A stretch of DNA of 8,394 bases from JBCBWG01 sp039817205 (GTDB lineage: Bacteria > Pseudomonadota > Alphaproteobacteria > Rhizobiales > Hyphomicrobiaceae), in the NCBI GenBank assembly GCA_039817205.1, contig JBCBWG010000149.1:1-8394 (forward strand), given 5' to 3'. The notes under the pieces were generated by a model. The model was given only the letters and a program-made list of their open reading frames with translations, had not been told where the DNA came from and did no database searches. Shown here piece by piece: positions 1 through 6,597 of the stretch; positions within the stretch are counted from its first letter, which is position 1, and each line of letters begins with the position of its first letter. A program made the position numbers and the translations under genes.

Positions 1-85
1 AGATGTTGCCGCGGCGATGCATGGCATTCATGACCAGGCTTAATGATTTGGTAGGGTTCGGCGTATCGTCAAAAAAACGTGACAT
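1..85 (-). CDS. Partial CDS, N-terminal 28 residues, function unknown
   Basis: An open frame starts at an ATG (complement of 83-85) and reads through the left edge without a stop. It begins MSRFFDDTPNPTKSLS and continues to ...MHRRGNI. It lies just after the terminator of the minus-strand co-polymerase gene and in the same direction. The codons look like ordinary coding sequence for this window. No convincing Shine-Dalgarno precedes the ATG. The frame also stays open upstream to a GTG 33 bases earlier, so the start is uncertain. The fragment is too short to place in a family. Its position beside a co-polymerase with a dead kinase domain makes a separate tyrosine kinase, or another EPS gene, a reasonable guess. 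That guess is not supported by any motif. Confidence 0.45.
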   Translation of the reverse strand, partial: MSRFFDDTPNPTKSLSLVMNAMHRRGNI

Positions 86-131
86 ACGGACGGCGATCGG
101 CGCCCGGCATTCGAACACCGGAACACGCAAA

Positions 132-157
132 AGCCGCACCGGTTCCCCGGTGCGGCT
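132..157 (-). terminator. Rho-independent terminator of the co-polymerase gene
   Basis: A perfect 11-bp inverted repeat, AGCCGCACCGG (132-142) against CCGGTGCGGCT (147-157), encloses a 4-base loop. Read on the minus strand, the GC-rich stem runs directly into TTTT and then GCG. It lies about 43 bases past the TGA of the minus-strand co-polymerase gene. On the plus strand the stem is followed by CAAAGC, so termination there is unlikely. It separates the co-polymerase from the partial gene at the left edge, which therefore probably has its own promoter or depends on read-through. Confidence 0.85.
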
Positions 158-200
158 CAAAGCAAGTTTCTCAATCTGAGACGAGAGACAGCGTTGCGTT

Positions 201-2624
201 TCAGCCCGAAACGCCAGCTCCGTTCGCACCCAATTCCAAGCGGCGCGTCGCGAAGGCGTGGCCTTCACTGCGCTCGAACCGGATGACGTCGATATCTGTG
301 ACCTCAAAGCCGAGGAAGCTGTTCTCGCTCTCTTCGAGCACGGCGATTCGGCGGCGCGCGTCCGTAATCGTGATGCCGGCATCGAAGCGGCCCTGGATCA
401 GCTCAAACAAGGTGCGCGCTGAACCGTAATCGCCCGTCACGACGATATGGTCGTAGGCCTCGTCGAGAGCGTCCAGCACGAGGTTGGCGCTGTCGGCATC
501 GAGCACACCCTCACCCGCGACGGGTGAACCACACGCGATGAAATGCGCCGAACTTTCTTCGAGGTTGGTGATGACGTCATCAAAGCTCCGATCCCCATTA
601 ACGAGATCGGTGAAGCCCGCCTGATCGTCCGGCAATTCAAACTGACCAACACCATCGCTGGAACAATCGATGACGACCACCTGATGCCCCTGATGCGCAA
701 TCAAAGAGGCAATCTCCACGGCCTCCTCGACGGGGTTGATCCGGCTTGAATCGCCCACCACCATCGTTCGGAAGCCAACGCCCGCCTCCGCTCGCGCTGC
801 CAGATGATCGGCAACATCAGCGAGTTGCGTCACGCCCTCTTCGTCACCTTCAACGTCGAACGCCTGATCCTCGCGCGGCTCAGACGGCGTCGCGGTCCGC
901 CCACCTGTAACAGCGGCGAGCCGCTCAGAAATTGCGGATTTCGCGGGCGCAGCCCCACCCGTCAAACGATCTCGAAATCCGGCGAGCCCAGTGCCCGTCG
1001 AAGACGCTGACGCTGCAACTGCTGCCCTGCCGGTCGCCGCAAGCGCACTCCCGGCCACAGCTGCGCGCTGCGCTGTGTTCGGTATTGATGGTTCATTATG
1101 GAAGTCCGGTCGATCGTCTGGTCGGTCTTCAGGCCGCACGTCATGCCGATCGGGCCGCCCTCGTTGATCGCGACGGCCCGATGGCGGTGGCGCCGTCGGA
1201 TAGTCCACTGCACCGCCGCCACCTTTCGTCAGGTGACCGATGACAACACCTGCCATTCCGAGGGCAAAGGACGCTGCCATGACAAAGGCTGAGATCGGGG
1301 TCTTCTTCGGAAAGCTAACGTTGGTCGACGGCCGCGCCACCGACGTGACGGCTGCTTCGATCGGTACAGACCGCGTCGCGACGAGCGTCTTGTTGTCTTC
1401 GAGCTGACGTTGCAGGCGCTGTAGCTCAGAGCGCTTGGACCGCGCCTGCGCTTCGAGCACGCGAACCTGGGCATCATCGCCACTCGTGTCGGCCAGTTCC
1501 GTCCGCAGCTGCGTCATTTGCCGCGCGATATCGTTCACGCGGATCTGCGAAGCGCGGTAGGACTTCTCGAGGCTCTGCACCACTTTGCGCACTTCGGACC
1601 GGATTGAGCGCCGAAGACCGGCGAGGTCGGCGTTCAATTGGCGCATCCGCGGGTGGGCTGGCAAAAGCGAAGCCGATGCCTCGCTGATTTGCCGCTCAAG
1701 ACGAACCCGCTGGCTAATGAGACCTTGGATCGTGTTTGACTGCTGAACTTGCGGAAGAACGTCCGCGCTGTTGGATTGGAGAAGACCGCGTGCGGTTTGC
1801 CAACGCGACTGCGCTTGAGAGCGCGCCGCCTCCGCCTCGGTTAATTGCTGGCTCAACTGACCCAATCGCTGGGCCTGGAGCGAGACACCAGTATCACCGC
1901 GACCGGACGTCAGCGTTCGACCGGTGGTGGCACGGAACCGCTCGAGCTCACCTTCCGCTGCAAGCACTTCCTTGTTGAGCTGGTCGATCTTCGGGCGTAG
2001 CGCCTTGACGACCTTTCGCGTCTCGTCAACGGGCACCTCAACCAGGCTCGACTTGTAGGTCTCAGCCAGCGTGTTGGCGATCTTCGCTGCGAGCTGGGCG
2101 TTGCTCGACGCAAACTTGATTGAGATGTATCGCGTTTCGCGGGCCGCGGCGACCTGAAGCCGCGCCTTCACGGCCTCCAGGACGTGATCCTTGACCGCCT
2201 TCTTCGTGTCGACGCTCGAGAGGCCGGCTGTTCGCATCAAACTATCGAGACGGCTCGCCGCGCCGACGGTCGGATTGAACTCTGCGCGGTCGGCCAAGTT
2301 CAGTTTTTCTGCAACGCGCAGAAGGAGATCGGGCGCACTGAGCGCGCGGACGTGCGTGTTAATCGCCTCGCGGTCGAGCCTGGGCGCGACCGTATCAGGA
2401 GGCGCTGCCTGACCCTGTTGTTGCGGAAACGGATTGGTCGCTTTCGCAGCGATCTGGATTTGTGCCTCTGATTGGTAGCGCGGTGCGACCATCGACAGAA
2501 CGACGTAAGTCAAAGCACCAGCACAAACAGCAAAGACCAAAACCTTGAGCAGGTTCCGCCGCATCGCGGCGAACAAGGTCCGCAGATTTAGATCGTCGTC
2601 TTCGTACGGCGCGCGCTGGGACAT
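201..2624 (-). CDS. Polysaccharide co-polymerase (Wzz/GumC/Wzc family) with degenerate tyrosine-kinase domain
   Basis: This inner-membrane protein (807 aa) is expected to control EPS chain length and to couple polymerisation to the outer-membrane export protein. The N-terminal Wzz-type region has a first membrane helix at about 26-47 followed by YQSEAQIQI. Long coiled-coil segments occupy about 200-415 and a second membrane helix lies at about 444-466 after a Pro-containing segment (FPKKTP). A 130-residue linker rich in Pro, Arg, Asp and Ala follows. The last ~190 residues have the fold order of the Wzc/CpsD tyrosine kinases. The Walker A position reads GDSSRINPVEEA with no GKS/T, the A' motif survives only as VVVIDCSSDG, the Walker B position reads HIVVTGDYGS, and the C-terminus has no tyrosine cluster. 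The kinase is therefore probably inactive. The ATG at 2624 has GAG 7 bases upstream and is preferred to the GTG at 2636. The gene is divergent from the export lipoprotein gene and ends at a strong hairpin terminator. Confidence 0.9.
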   Translation of the reverse strand: MSQRAPYEDDDLNLRTLFAAMRRNLLKVLVFAVCAGALTYVVLSMVAPRYQSEAQIQIAAKATNPFPQQQGQAAPPDTVAPRLDREAINTHVRALSAPDLLLRVAEKLNLADRAEFNPTVGAASRLDSLMRTAGLSSVDTKKAVKDHVLEAVKARLQVAAARETRYISIKFASSNAQLAAKIANTLAETYKSSLVEVPVDETRKVVKALRPKIDQLNKEVLAAEGELERFRATTGRTLTSGRGDTGVSLQAQRLGQLSQQLTEAEAARSQAQSRWQTARGLLQSNSADVLPQVQQSNTIQGLISQRVRLERQISEASASLLPAHPRMRQLNADLAGLRRSIRSEVRKVVQSLEKSYRASQIRVNDIARQMTQLRTELADTSGDDAQVRVLEAQARSKRSELQRLQRQLEDNKTLVATRSVPIEAAVTSVARPSTNVSFPKKTPISAFVMAASFALGMAGVVIGHLTKGGGGAVDYPTAPPPSGRRDQRGRPDRHDVRPEDRPDDRPDFHNEPSIPNTAQRAAVAGSALAATGRAAVAASASSTGTGLAGFRDRLTGGAAPAKSAISERLAAVTGGRTATPSEPREDQAFDVEGDEEGVTQLADVADHLAARAEAGVGFRTMVVGDSSRINPVEEAVEIASLIAHQGHQVVVIDCSSDGVGQFELPDDQAGFTDLVNGDRSFDDVITNLEESSAHFIACGSPVAGEGVLDADSANLVLDALDEAYDHIVVTGDYGSARTLFELIQGRFDAGITITDARRRIAVLEESENSFLGFEVTDIDVIRFERSEGHAFATRRLELGANGAGVSG

Positions 2625-2636
2625 TTCAGATCTCAC

Positions 2637-2768
2637 GGAAGGCGGTTTAATCGTTGTGCCAAAACTAGACGGATCTCAGTAACCAATCTCTTAACCCAAT
2701 CATTTTGGGACAACCGCCAAGCTTTTCTTAACGTCTCATCGGCAAACTCTCGGAAGCTACCAGTCCGA
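2637..2768. promoter_or_regulatory. Divergent intergenic region with two inverted repeats
   Basis: This region separates the minus-strand co-polymerase from the plus-strand export gene and must hold promoters for both. It is more AT-rich than its surroundings. A dyad, CCCAA-N5-TTGGG, lies at 2695-2709. GGCGGTT (2641-2647) is matched by its inverse AACCGCC (2712-2718), 64 bases apart. Both could bind a regulator acting on the two transcription units, but no family-specific operator is recognised. No clear -35/-10 pair could be chosen on either strand. Confidence 0.45.
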
Positions 2769-2775
2769 GTGTGCG

Positions 2776-2781
2776 AAAAGG
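2776..2781 (+). promoter_or_regulatory. Ribosome binding site AAAAGG that sets the start of the export lipoprotein
   Basis: AAAAGG lies 8 bases before the ATG at 2790. The frame stays open upstream to a GTG at 2769, but that codon lacks a purine-rich leader. Starting at 2790 also gives a standard lipoprotein signal peptide directly at the N-terminus. Confidence 0.6.
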
Positions 2782-2789
2782 CTTCGACC

Positions 2790-3491
2790 ATGTGTGTTCG
2801 CCGATCAGCAATTGCCGCTGTGCTTGCCCTCTCCCTGGGCGGCTGCGCTCACCACGCGCAGATGCCACCGCAGCACGATGTCGTCTCAACCAAGGATGAC
2901 TGGTCGACGACGACGGTTGCGCCAACGGCCAGCACTAAAGGCTCGCATGCATGGGGTGCGCCAACCATCGTTCAGGCCGAAGCACCGGACGCCGACCTGC
3001 CGCCAGCCCCGCAAGCGGTGGCCGACGACGATGACAGTTACCTCCTCGATACCGGCGATCAGCTGCGCATCTTCGTTTATGGTCAACCAAACCTTTCCAG
3101 GCTCTACACGGTCGACCACCGCGGCTTCATCATGATGCCGTTGATTGGACGGGTGCGGGCACGCCGACTGACAACGTACGCCCTCGCCCACAAACTCAAG
3201 CACCGACTTGGCGTTGAATACGTTCGCGATCCCCAAGTGACGGTCGACATCAACCAAAACCGACCGTTCTTTGTCATGGGCGAAGTTCGCAACCCGGGTC
3301 AGTTTCCCTATGTCAGCGGTATGACAATGAAAACAGCCGTTGCAATCGCCGGTGGATACTCCGAGCGGGCGAAAAAAGGTTATGGTCGAGTATCGCGCCG
3401 CATTAACGGAGTGGTTGAGGTTCTTGATGTACCGTCCGACTACGTGATTAAGCCTGGCGACACGATCGAGATTTTTGAGCGCTTTTTCTAG
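2790..3491 (+). CDS. Outer-membrane polysaccharide export lipoprotein (Wza/GumB family)
   Basis: The 233-residue protein is predicted to carry EPS through the periplasm and outer membrane. It starts with a lipoprotein signal: basic MCVRRS, hydrophobic AIAAVLALS, then LGGC with Cys19 as the acylated residue. A Pro/Ala-rich stretch runs to about 80. The polysaccharide export domain starts at LLDTGDQLRIFVYG (about 85-98) and includes RDPQVTV at about 146-152. An SLBB-type beta-grasp domain covers about 158-229, with GEVRNPGQFPYVSGMT and AIAGGY. It is much shorter than Wza of E. coli (about 380 residues) and lacks the C-terminal helix that forms Wza's outer-membrane pore, so it resembles the short GumB type. 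It is divergent from the co-polymerase, its expected periplasmic partner. It is probably transcribed with the genes downstream: the gap to the next start is 77 bases with no terminator seen. Confidence 0.9.
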   Translation: MCVRRSAIAAVLALSLGGCAHHAQMPPQHDVVSTKDDWSTTTVAPTASTKGSHAWGAPTIVQAEAPDADLPPAPQAVADDDDSYLLDTGDQLRIFVYGQPNLSRLYTVDHRGFIMMPLIGRVRARRLTTYALAHKLKHRLGVEYVRDPQVTVDINQNRPFFVMGEVRNPGQFPYVSGMTMKTAVAIAGGYSERAKKGYGRVSRRINGVVEVLDVPSDYVIKPGDTIEIFERFF

Positions 3492-3554
3492 AGGCGTTTG
3501 GATCCACGCAGCGGCCTGCAATCCGCGGCTCTCGGCATCTCCGCCCGGACCCTT

Positions 3555-3559
3555 CGGAG
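3555..3559 (+). promoter_or_regulatory. Ribosome binding site CGGAG that selects a TTG start
   Basis: CGGAG ends 9 bases before the TTG at 3569 and directly abuts another in-frame TTG at 3560, which is too close for initiation. This favours 3569 as the start. The resulting N-terminus, MRILHVLRAP, is typical of GT4 glycosyltransferases. No in-frame ATG is available nearby. Confidence 0.55.
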
Positions 3560-3568
3560 TTGTCGACC

Positions 3569-4711
3569 TTGCGTATTCTCCACGTCCTCCGCGCGCCCGT
3601 CGGCGGTTTGTTTCGCCATGTGCGGGATCTTGCGACTGAGCAAGCGTCGAGGGGCCATGCGATTGGCGTCCTCTGCGACGCGTCCACATCGGATAGCTTG
3701 ACCGAGCAACGACTGAGCGATCTATCCGAACACCTCGCGCTCGGGCTCCATCGCATCAACATGCCCCGTGGTCTTGGGCTTGGCGACGTGGCCGCCACCC
3801 AGGCGACGAAAAAGCTGATCGCGATCCACGGTTGCGATGTGGTCCATGGCCACGGCGCGAAGGGCGGCGCCTATGCGCGTCTGGCGGTCGGCGGCAGCAC
3901 GGCGACGGAGCGCATGTCACAGACCGAGGCACGCGCATACTACACGCCTCACGGCGGCTCCCTGCACTACGCGCCATCGAGCGTCCAAGGGCGCATTTTC
4001 ATGGCGCTTGAACAGCGGCTCTCAAGGGCCACCAGCGGGTTGATCTTTGAAAGCGCGTTTTCACAAAAGACGTACCGGCGCCAAGTCGGCCCCGCCCGCT
4101 GTCCCGAGCGCGTTATTGCAAACGGGCTTTTGCCATCGGAATTTTTCCAGCACACCCCGGCCCACGATGCAGCTGATGTGCTCTTCATTGGCGAACTCCG
4201 CGATCTCAAGGGCATCGATATTTTGCTTGAGGGGCTCTCGAAGCTGCGGACACAAGGGCACACCGCAACCGCAACCATCGTCGGCGACGGCCCGGACGCT
4301 GCCAAGTTTAGAGCCATGGCAGACGACCTTTCGTTGTCCGACACGGTGACATTCACAGGCGCATTGCCGGCGGCAAAGGCCTTCCCGCGCGGTCGGATCC
4401 TGGTCGTCCCAAGCCGCGCCGAGAGCTTTCCCTACATCGTGCTTGAAGCTGCGGCGCAGGCCATTCCGATGATCGCAACGGACGTTGGCGGCATTCCAGA
4501 AATCGTTGGCCAAGGGAGCGAGACGTTAATTCCGAGCAAGAACTCCGACGCGCTCGCCGCTGCACTTGTCTCGTTCCTGAACACTCCGGAACACTTTGAG
4601 GCGCGCGCTCAGGCCCTTCAAGCGCGCGCATCGGACCGATTTTCCGTCGCCGGAATGACCACGGAAATCCTGACGTTTTACCGGTCTTTTGCTGACAGCA
4701 AGGCGGCCTGA
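3569..4711 (+). CDS. Family GT4 (GT-B fold) glycosyltransferase
   Basis: This 380-residue cytoplasmic enzyme probably moves a sugar from a nucleotide-sugar donor to the growing lipid-linked EPS unit. The N-terminal acceptor half opens with MRILHVLRAPVGGLFRHV, whose glycine-rich loop is typical of GT4. It also carries HGHGAKGG at about 93-100 and YTPHGGSLHY at about 125-134. The C-terminal donor half has FIGELRDLKGIDILLEGL from about 206, VGDGPD (238-243), and the E-x7-E nucleotide-sugar motif in ESFPYIVLE with Glu285 and Glu293. TDVGGIPEIV follows, as in retaining GT4 enzymes. The donor and linkage cannot be told from sequence. The start is a TTG, chosen from its spacing to CGGAG; the TTG at 3560 would add three residues. 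The gene lies between the export and phosphotransferase genes on the same strand, with 85 bases to the next start. Confidence 0.88.
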   Translation: MRILHVLRAPVGGLFRHVRDLATEQASRGHAIGVLCDASTSDSLTEQRLSDLSEHLALGLHRINMPRGLGLGDVAATQATKKLIAIHGCDVVHGHGAKGGAYARLAVGGSTATERMSQTEARAYYTPHGGSLHYAPSSVQGRIFMALEQRLSRATSGLIFESAFSQKTYRRQVGPARCPERVIANGLLPSEFFQHTPAHDAADVLFIGELRDLKGIDILLEGLSKLRTQGHTATATIVGDGPDAAKFRAMADDLSLSDTVTFTGALPAAKAFPRGRILVVPSRAESFPYIVLEAAAQAIPMIATDVGGIPEIVGQGSETLIPSKNSDALAAALVSFLNTPEHFEARAQALQARASDRFSVAGMTTEILTFYRSFADSKAA

Positions 4712-4796
4712 AACACACCCAGCAGGTCTTAAAACGCATGGCATGCAAACTGCTTCGGCCCCGTGAGATACGTATCATGGGAAGGCCGACAGGTTC

Positions 4797-6356
4797 ATGT
4801 CATTCAAGACCAACGCGCGGGCCATTGCCCGGCCCGAGTTCCCCAACTCGCCTGCTGACGCCTTGGGTCGTGACGGTTTCAGCAACACGCGCCGCAGCGG
4901 ACAATTCGATCTCGCTCTTCCGCGCACCGGCAGCCTGATCTCGCGCGCCGTCATCCGCGGTGTTGCGCGCGTCACCGAAGGCCTCATGCTCATTACCTTG
5001 GGCCTCGCGATCGCGGTCAGCTACGTTGCGGAACCAGCGCTTCTGGCCACCTACCAATACCATTTGGCGCTGATCGCAACGGCGCTTGCGACGGTCGTTA
5101 TCTACGATGCGCTTGGCCTGTACTCGGTCACGTCCCTGGCCTCGATCACGCGCCCAATTGGACGCCTGGTGCTGGGGTGGACCGTTGCGACGGCGATGCT
5201 GACGGTCGCTGTTTTCTTCCTCAAAATCGGACCGGAATTCTCGCGCGTCTGGCTCGCGCTTTGGTACGGCGGAGGTGCCGTTGCAATCCTGAGCGCCCGC
5301 GCGCTCTTCTCGTTGCAAGTCGGAAAATGGGTCCGGGCCGGACGCCTTGAACGCCGCGCCGTCGTCTATGGCGTGGGTCCAAACACCGGCCAACTCCTGG
5401 CAACGATCGCCAATGACCAGAACAACGACGTGCGCATTTGTGGTTATTTCGATGAGCGCGATCCAGCCACCGACAGGAACGGCCGAGACAGAAAGGGCCT
5501 GGAACGCTGGCATCGCCTTGGTGCGTTGCAAGACCTGGTCGACTTCGCACGGCAGACGCGTGTTGACATTGTCATCCTCGACCTGCCGCTGACGGCCGAA
5601 GAGCGCGTTGTGAAAGCACTACATCAGCTGACCCAACTGCCCGTCGACATCCGGATGCCAGCGAACGCGTCGCGCCTGCGGTTCCAGCCGCGCACCTACT
5701 CCTACATTGGCCAGATCCCGTTCATCGACCTGTCCGACCGACCGATCCCCGATTGGGGTCAGGCGAGCAAGTGGGCCTTCGACAAGGCTGTTGCAGGCGT
5801 CGCCCTGGTGCTGTTGGCGCCGGTGATGCTTGGCATCGCGGCCACGATTAAGCTGACGAGCAAGGGACCGGTGCTGTTTCGCCAGAAGCGCTACGGCTTC
5901 AACAACGAGCTGATCGAGGTCTTTAAGTTTCGCTCCATGTATACCGAGCTGACGGACGCCGATGCGACGAAACTCGTCACGAAAGGCGATCCCCGCGTCA
6001 CACCGATCGGTCGCTTCATTCGCAAAACGAGCATCGATGAACTGCCCCAGCTTCTAAACGTTCTGAGAGGCGATCTCTCGCTCGTCGGACCTCGTCCCCA
6101 CGCGTTGCAAGCCAAGGCTGGCGACGCGCTCTACGATGAAGTGGTCGATGAGTATTTCGCACGCCACAAAGTCAAACCGGGAATTACGGGTTGGGCGCAG
6201 ATTAATGGTTGGCGCGGCGAAACAGATACCTTTGAGAAAATCCGCAAGCGCGTCGAACATGACCTTTACTACATCGAGAACTGGTCGATCTTTTTCGATC
6301 TCTACATTCTCGCGCGAACGCCCTTCGCACTGATCGAGACCGACAACGCCTACTAA
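4797..6356 (+). CDS. Undecaprenyl-phosphate sugar-1-phosphate transferase (WcaJ/HfsE-type)
   Basis: This enzyme should start each EPS repeat unit by moving a hexose-1-phosphate, most likely glucose-1-phosphate, from its UDP-sugar to undecaprenyl phosphate at the inner membrane. It has 519 residues, normal for large polyprenyl-phosphate hexose-1-phosphate transferases. The first ~55 residues are a cytosolic extension. Four membrane helices follow at about 60-77, 89-107, 124-142 and 150-168. A Rossmann-like region includes GVGPNTG at about 192-198. The catalytic domain begins near 325 with a membrane-inserted helix (AVAGVALVLLAPVML). It contains GPVLFRQKRYG, FKFRSM, the family's catalytic Asp-Glu pair at Asp414-Glu415 in TSIDELPQLLNVLRGD, SLVGPRPHA, and KPGITGWAQINGWRGET. 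Key residues look intact. GGGAAGG lies 11 bases before the ATG. Which sugar is used (glucose or galactose) cannot be decided here. Confidence 0.93.
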   Translation: MSFKTNARAIARPEFPNSPADALGRDGFSNTRRSGQFDLALPRTGSLISRAVIRGVARVTEGLMLITLGLAIAVSYVAEPALLATYQYHLALIATALATVVIYDALGLYSVTSLASITRPIGRLVLGWTVATAMLTVAVFFLKIGPEFSRVWLALWYGGGAVAILSARALFSLQVGKWVRAGRLERRAVVYGVGPNTGQLLATIANDQNNDVRICGYFDERDPATDRNGRDRKGLERWHRLGALQDLVDFARQTRVDIVILDLPLTAEERVVKALHQLTQLPVDIRMPANASRLRFQPRTYSYIGQIPFIDLSDRPIPDWGQASKWAFDKAVAGVALVLLAPVMLGIAATIKLTSKGPVLFRQKRYGFNNELIEVFKFRSMYTELTDADATKLVTKGDPRVTPIGRFIRKTSIDELPQLLNVLRGDLSLVGPRPHALQAKAGDALYDEVVDEYFARHKVKPGITGWAQINGWRGETDTFEKIRKRVEHDLYYIENWSIFFDLYILARTPFALIETDNAY

Positions 6357-6597
6357 TAGTCAAAGCGACACAACCGATCACCAGCGGCGACGCGTGCCTG
6401 CGCCTGACTGAGCGGCGGCGCGCGTCTCCGATCGATCGAATGGCGCGCACTGAATTTACCGTTTGCTAAGCAATGAGAAGGCGTCGGCCGACCGAGGCAC
6501 TAATCTTGCGCCGTGACGGCAAGAAGCGTTGTGGCGGGCTTCGGCTGCACACGGATCTGACACGCATTCGGCAGGGCGACCCACCCGGGACATCATA
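6357..6597. other. Long leader region between phosphotransferase and Wzy-like gene
   Basis: This 241-base stretch holds no gene that can be supported. It contains the perfect palindromes CGATCGATCG (6429-6438) and GTCGGCCGAC (6483-6492), and the dyad TTGCT-A-AGCAA (6463-6473). No hairpin with a T-run is present, so read-through from the phosphotransferase is possible. The length and the dyads would also fit a separate promoter for the downstream gene. No -35/-10 pair could be assigned with confidence. Confidence 0.4.

Noticed and set aside
95..124. Possible tRNA T-arm (CATTCGAACACC) near the left end
   Set aside because: It resembles a T-loop, but the stem does not pair properly and there is no acceptor or anticodon arm. 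TTCGAA is a common palindrome.
79..429. Plus-strand open frame of 116 codons
   Set aside because: It runs antisense to the co-polymerase 3' end and across the terminator hairpin. Its Ser/Arg-rich composition is that of a shadow frame.
2640..2665. Sigma-54-like TGGCAC on the minus strand in the divergent region
   Set aside because: The required GC element about 5 bases downstream is missing (TTAA instead of TTGC).
2886..3689. Minus-strand open frame of 267 codons opposite the export lipoprotein
   Set aside because: It is antisense to a clearly recognised gene and has no family motif. It spans the gap and the start of the next gene, as expected of a GC-rich shadow frame.
4800..5531. Minus-strand open frame of 243 codons opposite the phosphotransferase
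   Set aside because: It is antisense to conserved coding sequence, has a biased composition and no recognisable domain.
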